From assembly GCA_949373145.1 (NCBI GenBank), contig CASICI010000007.1:1-64000 (forward strand): 64,000 bases of DNA, in the 5' to 3' direction. Source of the stretch: an uncultured Phycisphaerales bacterium (GTDB lineage Bacteria; Planctomycetota; Phycisphaerae; Phycisphaerales; SM1A02). Every line of letters starts with the position of its first letter. Position 1 is the stretch's first letter. The notes under the pieces were generated by a model, which saw nothing but the letters and a program-made list of their open reading frames with translations, ran no database searches and had not been told where the DNA came from. Both the position numbers and the translations under genes were made by a program. Positions 43,654 to 52,041 of this stretch are shown piece by piece.

Positions 43654-45861
43654 CTAATGTCCCATCTTTCCGTCCATGCCCTTGTTCATCTTTTCAGCAT
43701 CCGGCTTCTTCATTCCACGAGCCGGTCGTCTAGGTGTGAGTTTCTTCTTGAGAGCCTCGATCTTTTCGTATGCTTCGAAAGAACGCAACTTCCATTCGAA
43801 GATCGAAGGTGATTCCACGGTATCGATCGCATTGATCAGCTGAAGGAGTCTGTCGTGTGGTCCTTCAAGCTTCTCGAGATCCTGATCACTCGGTTTGAAG
43901 ATGTGATCAAGTGAATGAAGATCGCCTCGTCGTCCGTCCTCTTGATAGTCAAATCCGGGTGATTTGAACTGGGAGTCCCCCTGAGCCGGTCGTCCACCCC
44001 GGTAGAACTGCGCCAGAAAGAGGCGCTCCTGCGACCATCCTCTGGCAAGACGTCGTGCCAGATCCCGGTCCTTCATGCCGAACGTCTGGATCGTATCAAG
44101 CACCTCCGTGCCGTGAAGCATCGTCCCGACATTCTTCCAGTTGAGCAGGTCATCGCCCTGGCACCTCTGGAGTCGCTCGGCGAGTTCCGGGACCAGGTCC
44201 GAACCGACCACTTTGTTCCTCACGGCAAGTGCCAGAAGCTCCGCGGTCTCCTCCAGCAGTCCGGCTGCGGCCATCTGACCCATGAGGTGGCTTCCATCCG
44301 ACAGATGGATGGCCACCCCCAGTGCTCCGAGCAGTGATTCCGAAACCTGTTTATCGGTGTCAAGGCCGTCTTCATGCTGGCAGATTCCAAGGGCTGCCTC
44401 AGTGAGCAGCAGCCGTCCTGCTGCCTGCATTCCACGAACGTTCGGGCCTTCCGAGTCGGATTGCTGCTTGAACATCTTGTAGTCGGTGGACGTGTCGATG
44501 CAGCGACGTATCTTTGCCGCCCTGAGTATGGTCGATCGGATCGGTCTCAGCATTTCGAACACGGATTGCAGTTGGGTTCGCAGTGACTCCGGAAGAGCGT
44601 CGCACGAACCCGACGCCACCAGGATTCGCCGGGCCATCTCCATCGTCTGCTGGTCGGAGACGCTGATTCCCTCGATTCTGGGGAGGCACCGCTCGTACAA
44701 GGTCATGGCATTGCCGAAGTAGCCCGGGTCCGTGCCCCTGGTGATCTGGCGCAATGATTCCGACATGTCGTCATGGAACATCTGCATCTTCACCATGGTG
44801 AACATGATTCGCTGCCATGGTTTCAACAGGATGGCCGCCAGCAGGCCATGTCTTTCCTTCGCCACCTCATCCATGATGTGGTTGATCCGGACACCACATT
44901 CCATCATGTCCCCGGCATCGACTGCCTCGTCGAGCATCATGCAGACTTCACGCACCCTCTCCAGTTCTTCGAGGTACTGTTCCGTATCCAGTGCCGCGAG
45001 CCACATTCTTTCCGCACGATTGCCGCCGAGTTGTGCCAGCAGTTCGACGCCATCATCGCCATCATCGCCATCATCGTCAGTGAGATAGTGCGCACTGTCC
45101 CTCATCATCTCGTATTCACCCAGCAACGCACCACGAAATCCGTAGGGATCAAGGTCGGTGTGCATGGTGGCCATTCGAAACGGCATCGCACTCGCCGCAT
45201 CCAGACGTTGTTCGGTCATCGCCTCTTCGAGAATTCCAAGTGCCTTCTGGCCGATGGCGGCTCCGACGAGCGCGCTGATCGCGGTTCGATCGTTTCGAGC
45301 GACCGTCGCGAGACGAAGCATGTCCACCACCACCAGTCCGGCTTCCTGCCAGTTGTTCTCCCTGATCAGGATCTGCGCCTTCAGAGTGAGAAGACGTGCG
45401 ATGGTACGAATCGGACCGAGGTGAGGGAGCAACATGCCGACACCCGCTGAACGGTCGACCCCAAATTCGAAATACTCCGATTGAAGGGTCCGTCGAACCA
45501 CTGCCAGCGCGTGCTCGCTGAGTTCGACTCGTTTTCTTGCCACGTCCGATCTCAAGGCCCCTTCTTCATTCATCTGATCGTCATCGTCGATCATCAGAAG
45601 CTTCTCGTAGGCATGAGTGAGGTCATCGAGCTCCCTGCTCGCTCGGAGGGTCTTCATGACTTCGATGAGTTTCGCGGCACCGTTCTTCGAGTCATCTCCG
45701 GGTGACAGGGAGTCATCAAGCCCCTCATTGAAGAGGCGGATGTGTTCCTTCCACTCCTCCGGACCGGGACGTTCGTAGTCCTGACTTGAAGCCGTTGAAA
45801 CCATTGCGCAGGCACAGAGTGAGACGATCAGAAGATGGATTCCATCGGGGACATGAATCAT
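43654..45861 (-). CDS. Large secreted helical protein of unknown function
   Basis: 735 residues with a signal peptide (IHLLIVSLCACAMVSTASSQ). The rest is almost entirely helical by composition, with many Leu, Met, Ala and Glu residues, an Asp/Gly run (DDDGDDGDD, encoded by a short CAT/CGC repeat near 45055-45080) and a basic tail (KKKLTPRRPARGMKKPD). I recognise no family. The start overlaps the stop of the upstream membrane protein by four bases (ATGA), and the methyltransferase follows after one base, so the three genes look like one operon. Confidence 0.6.
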   Translation of the reverse strand: MIHVPDGIHLLIVSLCACAMVSTASSQDYERPGPEEWKEHIRLFNEGLDDSLSPGDDSKNGAAKLIEVMKTLRASRELDDLTHAYEKLLMIDDDDQMNEEGALRSDVARKRVELSEHALAVVRRTLQSEYFEFGVDRSAGVGMLLPHLGPIRTIARLLTLKAQILIRENNWQEAGLVVVDMLRLATVARNDRTAISALVGAAIGQKALGILEEAMTEQRLDAASAMPFRMATMHTDLDPYGFRGALLGEYEMMRDSAHYLTDDDGDDGDDGVELLAQLGGNRAERMWLAALDTEQYLEELERVREVCMMLDEAVDAGDMMECGVRINHIMDEVAKERHGLLAAILLKPWQRIMFTMVKMQMFHDDMSESLRQITRGTDPGYFGNAMTLYERCLPRIEGISVSDQQTMEMARRILVASGSCDALPESLRTQLQSVFEMLRPIRSTILRAAKIRRCIDTSTDYKMFKQQSDSEGPNVRGMQAAGRLLLTEAALGICQHEDGLDTDKQVSESLLGALGVAIHLSDGSHLMGQMAAAGLLEETAELLALAVRNKVVGSDLVPELAERLQRCQGDDLLNWKNVGTMLHGTEVLDTIQTFGMKDRDLARRLARGWSQERLFLAQFYRGGRPAQGDSQFKSPGFDYQEDGRRGDLHSLDHIFKPSDQDLEKLEGPHDRLLQLINAIDTVESPSIFEWKLRSFEAYEKIEALKKKLTPRRPARGMKKPDAEKMNKGMDGKMGH

Positions 45862-46862
45862 GGATCGCTCTCCAGAATTTTCGACGGGTCGGTGCTCTTC
45901 CGTTGGATCAAAACCATCAGAAGAAAGGTCAGGCCACCAAGTGCGAATGGGATGAGATAGTAGATCGCCCTGAAGGTCAGAAGCATCGCGAAGACTTCGG
46001 ATTGCTTGGCGGCGATCGGAGCGAGAACGACGAGCATGATGCTTTCAAACACGCCGATTCCACCCGGTACCGCGGAGAGAAGTGAGATGAACTGGATGAC
46101 GGCGAAGATCCCCACGAAGGAGAGCCAGTCCATTCCGTCGTGACTGGGAAGGAGAACCCACAGGACTGACGCCACGATGCAGAGATCCGCACACGAAACG
46201 ATGACCTGCAGCAGACCGATGATCGGTTTCGGAAGTCTGAAGTCATGCTTGCGAATGCGGATGGTCCGCTTGAGGGTGGCCAGTAGAACGAACCAGGTCA
46301 CCATCAGGCCGAGGAGCACCGCTGGAATGGTGTACCGAACCCATGGGTGGGCGAGGATATCTCCGACATGCGGGATGTCGGAAAGCGTCTTCGCCAGACC
46401 ACCGCCCTCGAAGAGAAACGCCAATGCCGCCGTGCAGGACAGACCGAGGTAGTAGGTGAGGACTCCGAATCCCACGATCTCACCGATGTTTCCCGCTTTG
46501 ACACCCCACCGGGGATAGAGACGGAGTCTCAAGATTCCACCAACCACCACGGCGTGGCCGGTGGTGTTGGTGATGCTGTATCCGAGAAGTCCGGTTCCCA
46601 GCGGTTGCCACCATCGCAGGGGAAGCTTGAGGTATTTCGCGGCGACCAGGTCATAGCAGGCCAGTGCGAGCAGCCCGGGAACGACCAACGCCAGTGCGGT
46701 CAAGACCTTCGTCGAGGGAATGCCCCTGATGTCTGAAGCGATCTCCGAGAGCGAATGCGCTCTCAGCTGAAGATAGATCACGACACCCGCGAAACAGAAG
46801 ACGGCGACTGTGAAATAAGGCGACAGACGATGCAGGCTTGGTAGTTTTCGTTTCACAGGCAC
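45858..46862 (-). CDS. MprF/YbhN-type (UPF0104) integral membrane protein
   Basis: 334 residues with about eight transmembrane segments. The carboxy-terminal VPGGIGVFESIML is the signature of the LPG-synthase transmembrane domain (UPF0104, YbhN). In MprF this domain flips lysyl-phosphatidylglycerol across the membrane; there is no synthase domain here. It may translocate another lipid. The start is GTG at 46862. Its stop overlaps the start of the next gene by four bases. A lipid-linked role for the whole operon is speculative. Confidence 0.8.
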   Translation of the reverse strand: MPVKRKLPSLHRLSPYFTVAVFCFAGVVIYLQLRAHSLSEIASDIRGIPSTKVLTALALVVPGLLALACYDLVAAKYLKLPLRWWQPLGTGLLGYSITNTTGHAVVVGGILRLRLYPRWGVKAGNIGEIVGFGVLTYYLGLSCTAALAFLFEGGGLAKTLSDIPHVGDILAHPWVRYTIPAVLLGLMVTWFVLLATLKRTIRIRKHDFRLPKPIIGLLQVIVSCADLCIVASVLWVLLPSHDGMDWLSFVGIFAVIQFISLLSAVPGGIGVFESIMLVVLAPIAAKQSEVFAMLLTFRAIYYLIPFALGGLTFLLMVLIQRKSTDPSKILESDP

Positions 46863-47000
46863 AAGGATATCGGTCTCCCGACACTTTGGGGATTTAGTTC
46901 TTGCGTCAATCCCTCGTCTGAGTGACTATTGATTGATTCCCTGTCTCATCTCCCCACAGATGAAGGCATCGCAACGACATCCACAGTGGAGTTCAGCAGA

Positions 47001-48707
47001 ATGATCCGATCGTCAGGTCTCTCGTTTGTTTCATTCGCCGTTCTTCTCGGTTGCCTTTCGAACAGTGCAGTCGCTCAGCAATTCGTCGAGGAGACCGGCA
47101 GGCTTCCCAGCCAGTCCTTCTATTCGAATCAATTGTCCGCCTGTGACTTCGACATGGATGGTGACATGGATTTCGTGGTCGCCGATGGTCAGGGCTACAC
47201 ATCCCAGGGTTCGGCCTTGCAGGTCCGTCTGTACGTCAACGACGGAACGGGACAGTTTTCCGATGAATCGATCGCCCGCGCCGGTGGTGTCACCGGATGG
47301 TTTCGTGGCGTCGAATTCGGTGATTGTGATGGGGATGGCGATCCCGACATGATTCTCGCCCAGGATTACTTCACGGCACCGGTGTTGTTGATCAACGACG
47401 GCAACGGATTCTTCACCGACGAATCCGCGAGCCGTCTTCCCGCTCAGCGACTCTCGTCCGCGCGAGCTCAGTTCGCCGACGTCGATCAGGACGGGGACCT
47501 CGATCTCGCCTTCTGCGATTCGGGAACCTCGAGTCGCTTCGGTTCGAATGGTCGAACGAGACTTCTGATCAATGATGGCAACGGCTTCTATCAGGATGAG
47601 ACCAATGCTCGGATGATCGGTGGAAGCACCATGTCCCAGCAGATGGACCTCTTGTTCTTTGATGCCGACAACGACCTTGATCTCGACATGTACGTCGGAA
47701 CCCGCAGCAGCGGCAGCACGAACAGCAGTCGACTCTGGACCAATGATGGCAAGGGCTTCTTCACCAGCACCCTGACCGCGGGTGGTGATTTCTCCGTCTA
47801 CAGCTATGACGCGGGTGACATCGATGGTGACGCGAGACTCGACCTGATCGGTGCCAACGGCGCCTCCGGAAACCGTGAAAAGCTCATCAAGAACAACGCT
47901 GCGGGTTCGTGGTCCGATGTCACGACCTGGATCTCCCCCAATCCAAGTGCCGATGACAATGACAGCAAGTTCCTCGATTTCGACAACGATGGCGATCTCG
48001 ATCTGGTGATCGCGGTCCTCTACGGCTCGCGCGAGCGCATGTACGTCAACGACGGAACCGGTCAGTTCACGGAAGACACGTCACTGATCACGGGTGTGTC
48101 AGACGCCACGCTCGACATCGCGGTGGCGGATTTCACCGGTGACGGTCGGGCGGACATCATCACCGTGCAGGGTGAAGGTGGAAATTTCCAGAACCGTTTC
48201 TACCGAAACACCGGTCCATTCGACACTCGAGCACCCCTCATCGCGGTCACGGGTCTCTCGGACGCGGACGAGTCAGGTCGACGGGGCATCCTGGCTCGCT
48301 TGTCAGACAGCTACACGTCCGACCGGGGGTTCGATCCCGGTTTCGTCAGAGCTGAGCTGAGAGGCACGACCGGCAAGATCGAGATGCTCGACATGGTCTG
48401 GATTGGTAATTCGATCTGGCGTGCCGACATCATCGCACCCGAATGCAGTGCTGGATTCGAATATCGAATCGTGTGTTCCGATCGAAGTGGCAACATCAGA
48501 ACCGGCGACTGGGAGCAGGTCGATCTTGGTGGAAGTGGTCTTGCTGGTGACCTGAACTCCGATGGCTGCGTCGACGGCATGGACATCGCGGTCATCCTGG
48601 GCTTCTGGGCCGATACCACGCTACCTTGCTTCGATCTCAATGGAAGTGGTGCCGTCGATGGTGGCGACCTGAGCATCGTTCTGAGCAACTTCGGTGGGTG
48701 CCTCTGA
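47001..48707 (+). CDS. FG-GAP/VCBS-repeat secreted protein with dockerin-like carboxy end
   Basis: About 568 residues with a signal peptide (GLSFVSFAVLLGCLSNSAVA). Seven Asp-rich calcium loops of the FG-GAP/VCBS type are visible (DFDMDGDMDFVVAD, DCDGDGDPDMILAQ, DVDQDGDLDLAFCD, DADNDLDLDMYVG, DIDGDARLDLIGA, DFDNDGDLDLVIA, DFTGDGRADIITV), which suggest a beta-propeller. After a beta domain the chain ends with two EF-hand-like loops, DLNSDGCVDGMDIAVILGFW and DLNGSGAVDGGDLSIVLSNF, a dockerin-like pair common at the ends of secreted Phycisphaerae proteins. The ATG at 47001 has GGAG nine bases upstream. It is divergent from the membrane-protein operon. Confidence 0.85.
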   Translation: MIRSSGLSFVSFAVLLGCLSNSAVAQQFVEETGRLPSQSFYSNQLSACDFDMDGDMDFVVADGQGYTSQGSALQVRLYVNDGTGQFSDESIARAGGVTGWFRGVEFGDCDGDGDPDMILAQDYFTAPVLLINDGNGFFTDESASRLPAQRLSSARAQFADVDQDGDLDLAFCDSGTSSRFGSNGRTRLLINDGNGFYQDETNARMIGGSTMSQQMDLLFFDADNDLDLDMYVGTRSSGSTNSSRLWTNDGKGFFTSTLTAGGDFSVYSYDAGDIDGDARLDLIGANGASGNREKLIKNNAAGSWSDVTTWISPNPSADDNDSKFLDFDNDGDLDLVIAVLYGSRERMYVNDGTGQFTEDTSLITGVSDATLDIAVADFTGDGRADIITVQGEGGNFQNRFYRNTGPFDTRAPLIAVTGLSDADESGRRGILARLSDSYTSDRGFDPGFVRAELRGTTGKIEMLDMVWIGNSIWRADIIAPECSAGFEYRIVCSDRSGNIRTGDWEQVDLGGSGLAGDLNSDGCVDGMDIAVILGFWADTTLPCFDLNGSGAVDGGDLSIVLSNFGGCL

Positions 48708-48786
48708 TCCCGAATCAGGTGGTGGCCCGGCTTCCGGTCTGGGAGCCTGTGCGGCTTTCTCCGTCCAAGGCATGTGGTGAATGAAA

Positions 48787-48810
48787 AGAACACCCCGTAA
48801 AGGGTGTTCT
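48787..48810 (-). terminator. Terminator after RRM gene 1
   Basis: AGAACACCC (48787-48795) and GGGTGTTCT (48802-48810) form a perfect 9-base stem around CGTAAA. On the minus strand the stem is followed by TTTCATTC. It lies 72 bases past the stop of the RRM gene at 48882. Confidence 0.7.
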
Positions 48811-48881
48811 AGTGATCATTTCTGATGTGCAGCTTCCTCAAGCATCCTCGAACGTCGCGAGGTGCTCAAGTCACCGTGTGA

Positions 48882-49136
48882 TCAGCGCCGTCGGTCCTGG
48901 CGTGCTTCTGCCTCATTGATCTTGAGGGGGCGTCCGCCCATGTCGGTGCCGTTGAGGGCATCGATGGCCTTGTGGCCGTCTTCATCACCGATCTCGATGA
49001 AGCCGAAGCCACGGGAGCGGCCGGTTTCTCGATCAAGGATGACACGAGCGCTCTGGACGGCGCCGAATTGACTGAAGAGATCGGAGAGTTCTTGGTCTCC
49101 GGTCGTGAAGGGAAGATTGCCCACGTAGATATTCAT
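48882..49136 (-). CDS. RRM-domain RNA-binding protein, copy 1
   Basis: 84 residues that consist almost only of one RNA recognition motif. RNP2 is IYVGNLPF (residues 3-10) and RNP1 is RGFGFIEI, with GGRPLKINEA as the last strand and a basic tail (RQDRRR). Such single-RRM proteins in bacteria resemble the cyanobacterial Rbp proteins, which are induced by cold and bind RNA. It starts after AGGTGA. The leader holds a conserved stem-loop (49158-49193). The neighbouring gene is a close paralogue. Confidence 0.92.
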   Translation of the reverse strand: MNIYVGNLPFTTGDQELSDLFSQFGAVQSARVILDRETGRSRGFGFIEIGDEDGHKAIDALNGTDMGGRPLKINEAEARQDRRR

Positions 49137-49157
49137 AAAATCACCTAAAGCTGGAAA

Positions 49158-49193
49158 GTCGCAGAATGGAGCTCGCGAGCTCTTCTCTGCGAC
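49158..49193 (-). promoter_or_regulatory. Stem-loop leader of RRM gene 1
   Basis: On the minus strand GTCGCAG (49193-49187) pairs with CTGCGAC (49164-49158). The enclosed loop contains the perfect 14-base palindrome GAGCTCGCGAGCTC (49169-49182). The element ends 22 bases before the start codon. The leader of RRM gene 2 has the same outer stem. Confidence 0.6.
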
Positions 49194-49342
49194 TGATCAG
49201 AAGTTCTCGTGATGATGAAGTACCCCGGAATGATTCCCGGAGATCACCCGATGCGCTAGGCATCAACCCGACGGGCGTCGAGTTTTATTCGTGTTGTCAG
49301 AGGAACTGGAACACAACGTTCAGATCCTCAGGTCATCTGAAT

Positions 49343-49597
49343 TCAGCGACGTCGGTCTTGACGTTCCTGAGCTTCATTGATGCGAAGGGGGCGTCCGCCC
49401 ATGTCGGAGCCGTCGAGGGCTTCGATTGCCTTGCGTGCGCCATCGTCATCCATTTCGACGAATCCGAAGCCGCGTGCACGACCGGTTTCGCGGTCCATGA
49501 TGACGCGCGCGCTTTGAACGGCACCAAACTGGCCGAAGAGATCTGAAAGTTCCTGGTCGCCAGCTGAGAAGGGCAGGTTGCCCACGTAGATATTCAT
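49343..49597 (-). CDS. RRM-domain RNA-binding protein, copy 2
   Basis: 84 residues from the ATG at 49597 (MNIYVGNLPF), the same start as copy 1. RNP2 is IYVGNLPF and RNP1 is RGFGFVEM. Differences from copy 1 are mainly Ser/Gly, Asp/Glu and Lys/Arg exchanges, and both end in RQDRRR. The two genes are 206 bases apart in the same orientation. Each has its own leader stem-loop, so they may be transcribed or regulated separately. Confidence 0.92.
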   Translation of the reverse strand: MNIYVGNLPFSAGDQELSDLFGQFGAVQSARVIMDRETGRARGFGFVEMDDDGARKAIEALDGSDMGGRPLRINEAQERQDRRR

Positions 49598-49618
49598 AAG
49601 AGTCACCGAAGCTAGAAA

Positions 49619-49656
49619 GTCGCAGGGTTGAAGATTACGAGGCGCCTCTCTGCGAC
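49619..49656 (-). promoter_or_regulatory. Stem-loop leader of RRM gene 2
   Basis: On the minus strand GTCGCAG (49656-49650) pairs with CTGCGAC (49625-49619), the same outer stem as before RRM gene 1. The loop holds the 10-base palindrome GAGGCGCCTC (49639-49648), which differs in sequence from the inner palindrome of copy 1 but keeps self-pairing. CTTTC(T/C)AGCTT follows in both leaders, then a GGTGA ribosome site. Confidence 0.6.
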
Positions 49657-49773
49657 GGCAGTCGACTCGTCAGAATCCGGCGGGGCCGGTGCTCCTCAAT
49701 AGTACAGAAACATCCCTCACTATGTTGGTTCAGTCTGCAAGATGGTTGGGACAGGATCACGCTCTGGAGTACG

Positions 49774-50565
49774 ATGTCGCCCATGAACATCGATTTCAGA
49801 CTTGATGGGCGCACGGCGGTTGTCTGTGGCGCGACTGGTGGTATCGGGCAGGCGATTGCCATCGCATTTGCCGATGCCGGTGCCCGGGTGACCGTGGTCG
49901 GGCGAGACCCAGATCGGATCGCGCAGACGCTTTCAGGGCTTTCTGGCGCAGGTCATGATGCCCTAGAAGCGAATTTCTCGGACGTCGGCGCGGTGAAGGC
50001 GGCGGCTGAACTCCGTGCAAGGTCCGGTAATGTCGACATTCTGATCAATAACACTGGCGGCCCCGCCGCCGGACCTGCGTCGGCCAGCGACCCTCAGGTC
50101 TTCCTGGAGGCCTTTCAAATGCATCTTGTGAATGCTCAGACCATGCTCCAAACATTTCTCCCAGGAATGAAGGAAAACAGCTTCGGTCGGGTCATCAACA
50201 TCATTTCAACCTCGGTGATCACCCCGATTCCCGGGCTCGGAGTGAGCAATACGATCCGCGGCGCCGTCGCGAACTGGGGTCGTACCGTGGCTGCCGAGCT
50301 TGGTCCGTTCGGGATCACGGTCAACAACGTCCTTCCCGGTTTCACGGCGACCGCTCGATTGCAGTCGCTCTTCGAAGGAAAAGCCAAGCGTCTTGGAAAG
50401 ACCCCCGAGGAGGTCGAGGCCGATGCGATCTCGACGATTCCCGCGGGACGAATCGGTCATGTCGAGGAACTTGCGGCTGCCGCACTCTTCCTCGCCTCAC
50501 CTGCGGGAGGATACGTCAATGGCGTCAATCTTCCCGTCGATGGTGGCAGAGTCTGCAAGGGTTGA
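49774..50565 (+). CDS. SDR-family oxidoreductase lacking the usual Tyr-Lys pair
   Basis: 263 residues with a Rossmann fold: GATGGIGQA (residues 19-27), NNTGGP in place of NNAG, and PGFTAT and VDGGRVCKG near the end. At the position where classical SDRs have Tyr-x-x-x-Lys, this protein reads SNTIR, so both catalytic residues are replaced. The same SNxxR form exists in a known SDR subgroup. GGAG lies four bases before the ATG. It sits 15 bases upstream of the aldehyde dehydrogenase, so a role in aminomuconate metabolism is likely, but its reaction is unknown. Confidence 0.85.
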   Translation: MSPMNIDFRLDGRTAVVCGATGGIGQAIAIAFADAGARVTVVGRDPDRIAQTLSGLSGAGHDALEANFSDVGAVKAAAELRARSGNVDILINNTGGPAAGPASASDPQVFLEAFQMHLVNAQTMLQTFLPGMKENSFGRVINIISTSVITPIPGLGVSNTIRGAVANWGRTVAAELGPFGITVNNVLPGFTATARLQSLFEGKAKRLGKTPEEVEADAISTIPAGRIGHVEELAAAALFLASPAGGYVNGVNLPVDGGRVCKG

Positions 50566-50580
50566 TCGGAGTTGACGAAG

Positions 50581-52041
50581 ATGACCATGCCAGCGTTTCG
50601 AAACCTCATCAATGGCGCGATGTGCGATGCACTCGATGGAACGTGGCGTGAGACCGTCAATCCATCCACGGGGCTTCCCCATGGACGGACCGCGGACTCC
50701 GGTGCGGCCGATGTGGACCGTGCGGTCCGTGCCGCAATGGATGCCTTTGCTGACTGGTCCGGTGCACCCGCCTCGTTTCGTGCGACCTGCCTCCGCCGAC
50801 TTGCCGATCTGATCGATCAGAATGGTGAGCGACTCTCGAGACTTGAATCGGTCGATCAGGGGAAGACGCTCCGCCAGGCGCTCGAGATCGAGATTCCACG
50901 CGCGGCCTCGAACCTGCGCTTCTTCGCGGGCGCCATCGAACATGTCTCCGGCGATTTCCACTCGATGGGAAACGCCGCGATGAACTACACCCTGCGGCGC
51001 CCGCGCGGCGTGGTCGGTTGCATTTCGCCGTGGAACCTGCCGCTGTATCTGTTCACCTGGAAGATCGCACCCGCGCTCGCCACCGGCAACACCGTGGTGG
51101 GCAAACCAAGCGAGGTCACGCCCGCGACGGCGTCGGTTCTCGGCGAACTCTCGATCGAAGCAGGTTTTCCCAGGGGCGTCCTCAACATCGTTCAAGGTCC
51201 GGGTGATCCGGTTGGACGACGGTTGGTCGAACATCCGGATGTCGGGACGATCACCTTCACCGGAGGCACCTCCACCGGCGCCGCGATCTCCGCGACCGCC
51301 GGACCCATGTTCAAGCGTCTTTCCCTCGAGCTGGGAGGCAAGAACCCCGTCATCATCTGCGAGGACGCGGATCTCGATCGAGCGATGCCGCAGATCATCC
51401 GCAGTTCCTTTTCCAATCAGGGCGAGATCTGCTTGTGCGGCTCGAGAATCCTGGTGCACCGCAGTCGGATGAAGGAATTCACCGATCGTTTCGTCGAGAT
51501 GACCCGTGGCCTCAAAGTCGGTGACCCCCTCGACTCCGAGACCGACCTCGGCGCACTGGTCTCGAAGGAGCACCTCGAAAATGTCGAGAGCTACATCCAG
51601 CTCGCACGCGAGGACGGTGGTGTGATCGCCTGTGGTGGCCGTCGTCCCACTCTGCTTCCCGAACACTGTCGCGGTGGTTCCTTTCTCGAGCCGACGATCA
51701 TTCTCGGCCTTCCTCAGGACTGTCGCACCAATCAGGAGGAGATCTTCGGGCCGGTGGTGTCGGTCCAGGGGTTCGACACCAACGTCGAGGCCGTCGAGCG
51801 CGCCAACGATGTGCCCTACGGTCTCGCCTGCAGTCTCTGGACCAACGATCTCACTCGCGCACACCGCATGGCTTCGCGCATCGATTCCGGCATCGTGTGG
51901 ATCAATTGCTGGATGGTGCGAGACCTTCGCACTCCGTTCGGAGGATGGAAGCACAGTGGCATTGGTCGTGAAGGCGGCGAAGAGGCCCTCAAGTTCTTCA
52001 CCGAAGCGACGAACGTCTGCGTCGCCCTCGAGGACTCGTGA
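50581..52041 (+). CDS. 2-aminomuconate-6-semialdehyde dehydrogenase
   Basis: NAD-dependent aldehyde dehydrogenase of 486 residues. The catalytic Cys284 is in NQGEICLCGSRI, the general base Glu250 in LSLELGGKNP, and the oxyanion Asn152 in SPWNLPLY. The NQGEICLCGSR form is the one found in ALDH8A1/2-aminomuconic-semialdehyde dehydrogenases. The genes for the deaminase and, nearby, the rest of the kynurenine pathway support this substrate. CGGAG lies nine bases before the ATG at 50581. The stop overlaps the next gene by one base. Confidence 0.88.
   Translation: MTMPAFRNLINGAMCDALDGTWRETVNPSTGLPHGRTADSGAADVDRAVRAAMDAFADWSGAPASFRATCLRRLADLIDQNGERLSRLESVDQGKTLRQALEIEIPRAASNLRFFAGAIEHVSGDFHSMGNAAMNYTLRRPRGVVGCISPWNLPLYLFTWKIAPALATGNTVVGKPSEVTPATASVLGELSIEAGFPRGVLNIVQGPGDPVGRRLVEHPDVGTITFTGGTSTGAAISATAGPMFKRLSLELGGKNPVIICEDADLDRAMPQIIRSSFSNQGEICLCGSRILVHRSRMKEFTDRFVEMTRGLKVGDPLDSETDLGALVSKEHLENVESYIQLAREDGGVIACGGRRPTLLPEHCRGGSFLEPTIILGLPQDCRTNQEEIFGPVVSVQGFDTNVEAVERANDVPYGLACSLWTNDLTRAHRMASRIDSGIVWINCWMVRDLRTPFGGWKHSGIGREGGEEALKFFTEATNVCVALEDS

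Noticed and set aside
45050-45085. CATCATCGC repeats as a possible short CRISPR-like array
   Set aside because: They are a codon-level repeat for Asp and Gly inside the secreted-protein gene, without spacers.
50497-51954. Long minus-strand open frame of 485 codons
   Set aside because: It is antisense to the aldehyde dehydrogenase and the end of the SDR gene, both with intact motifs.
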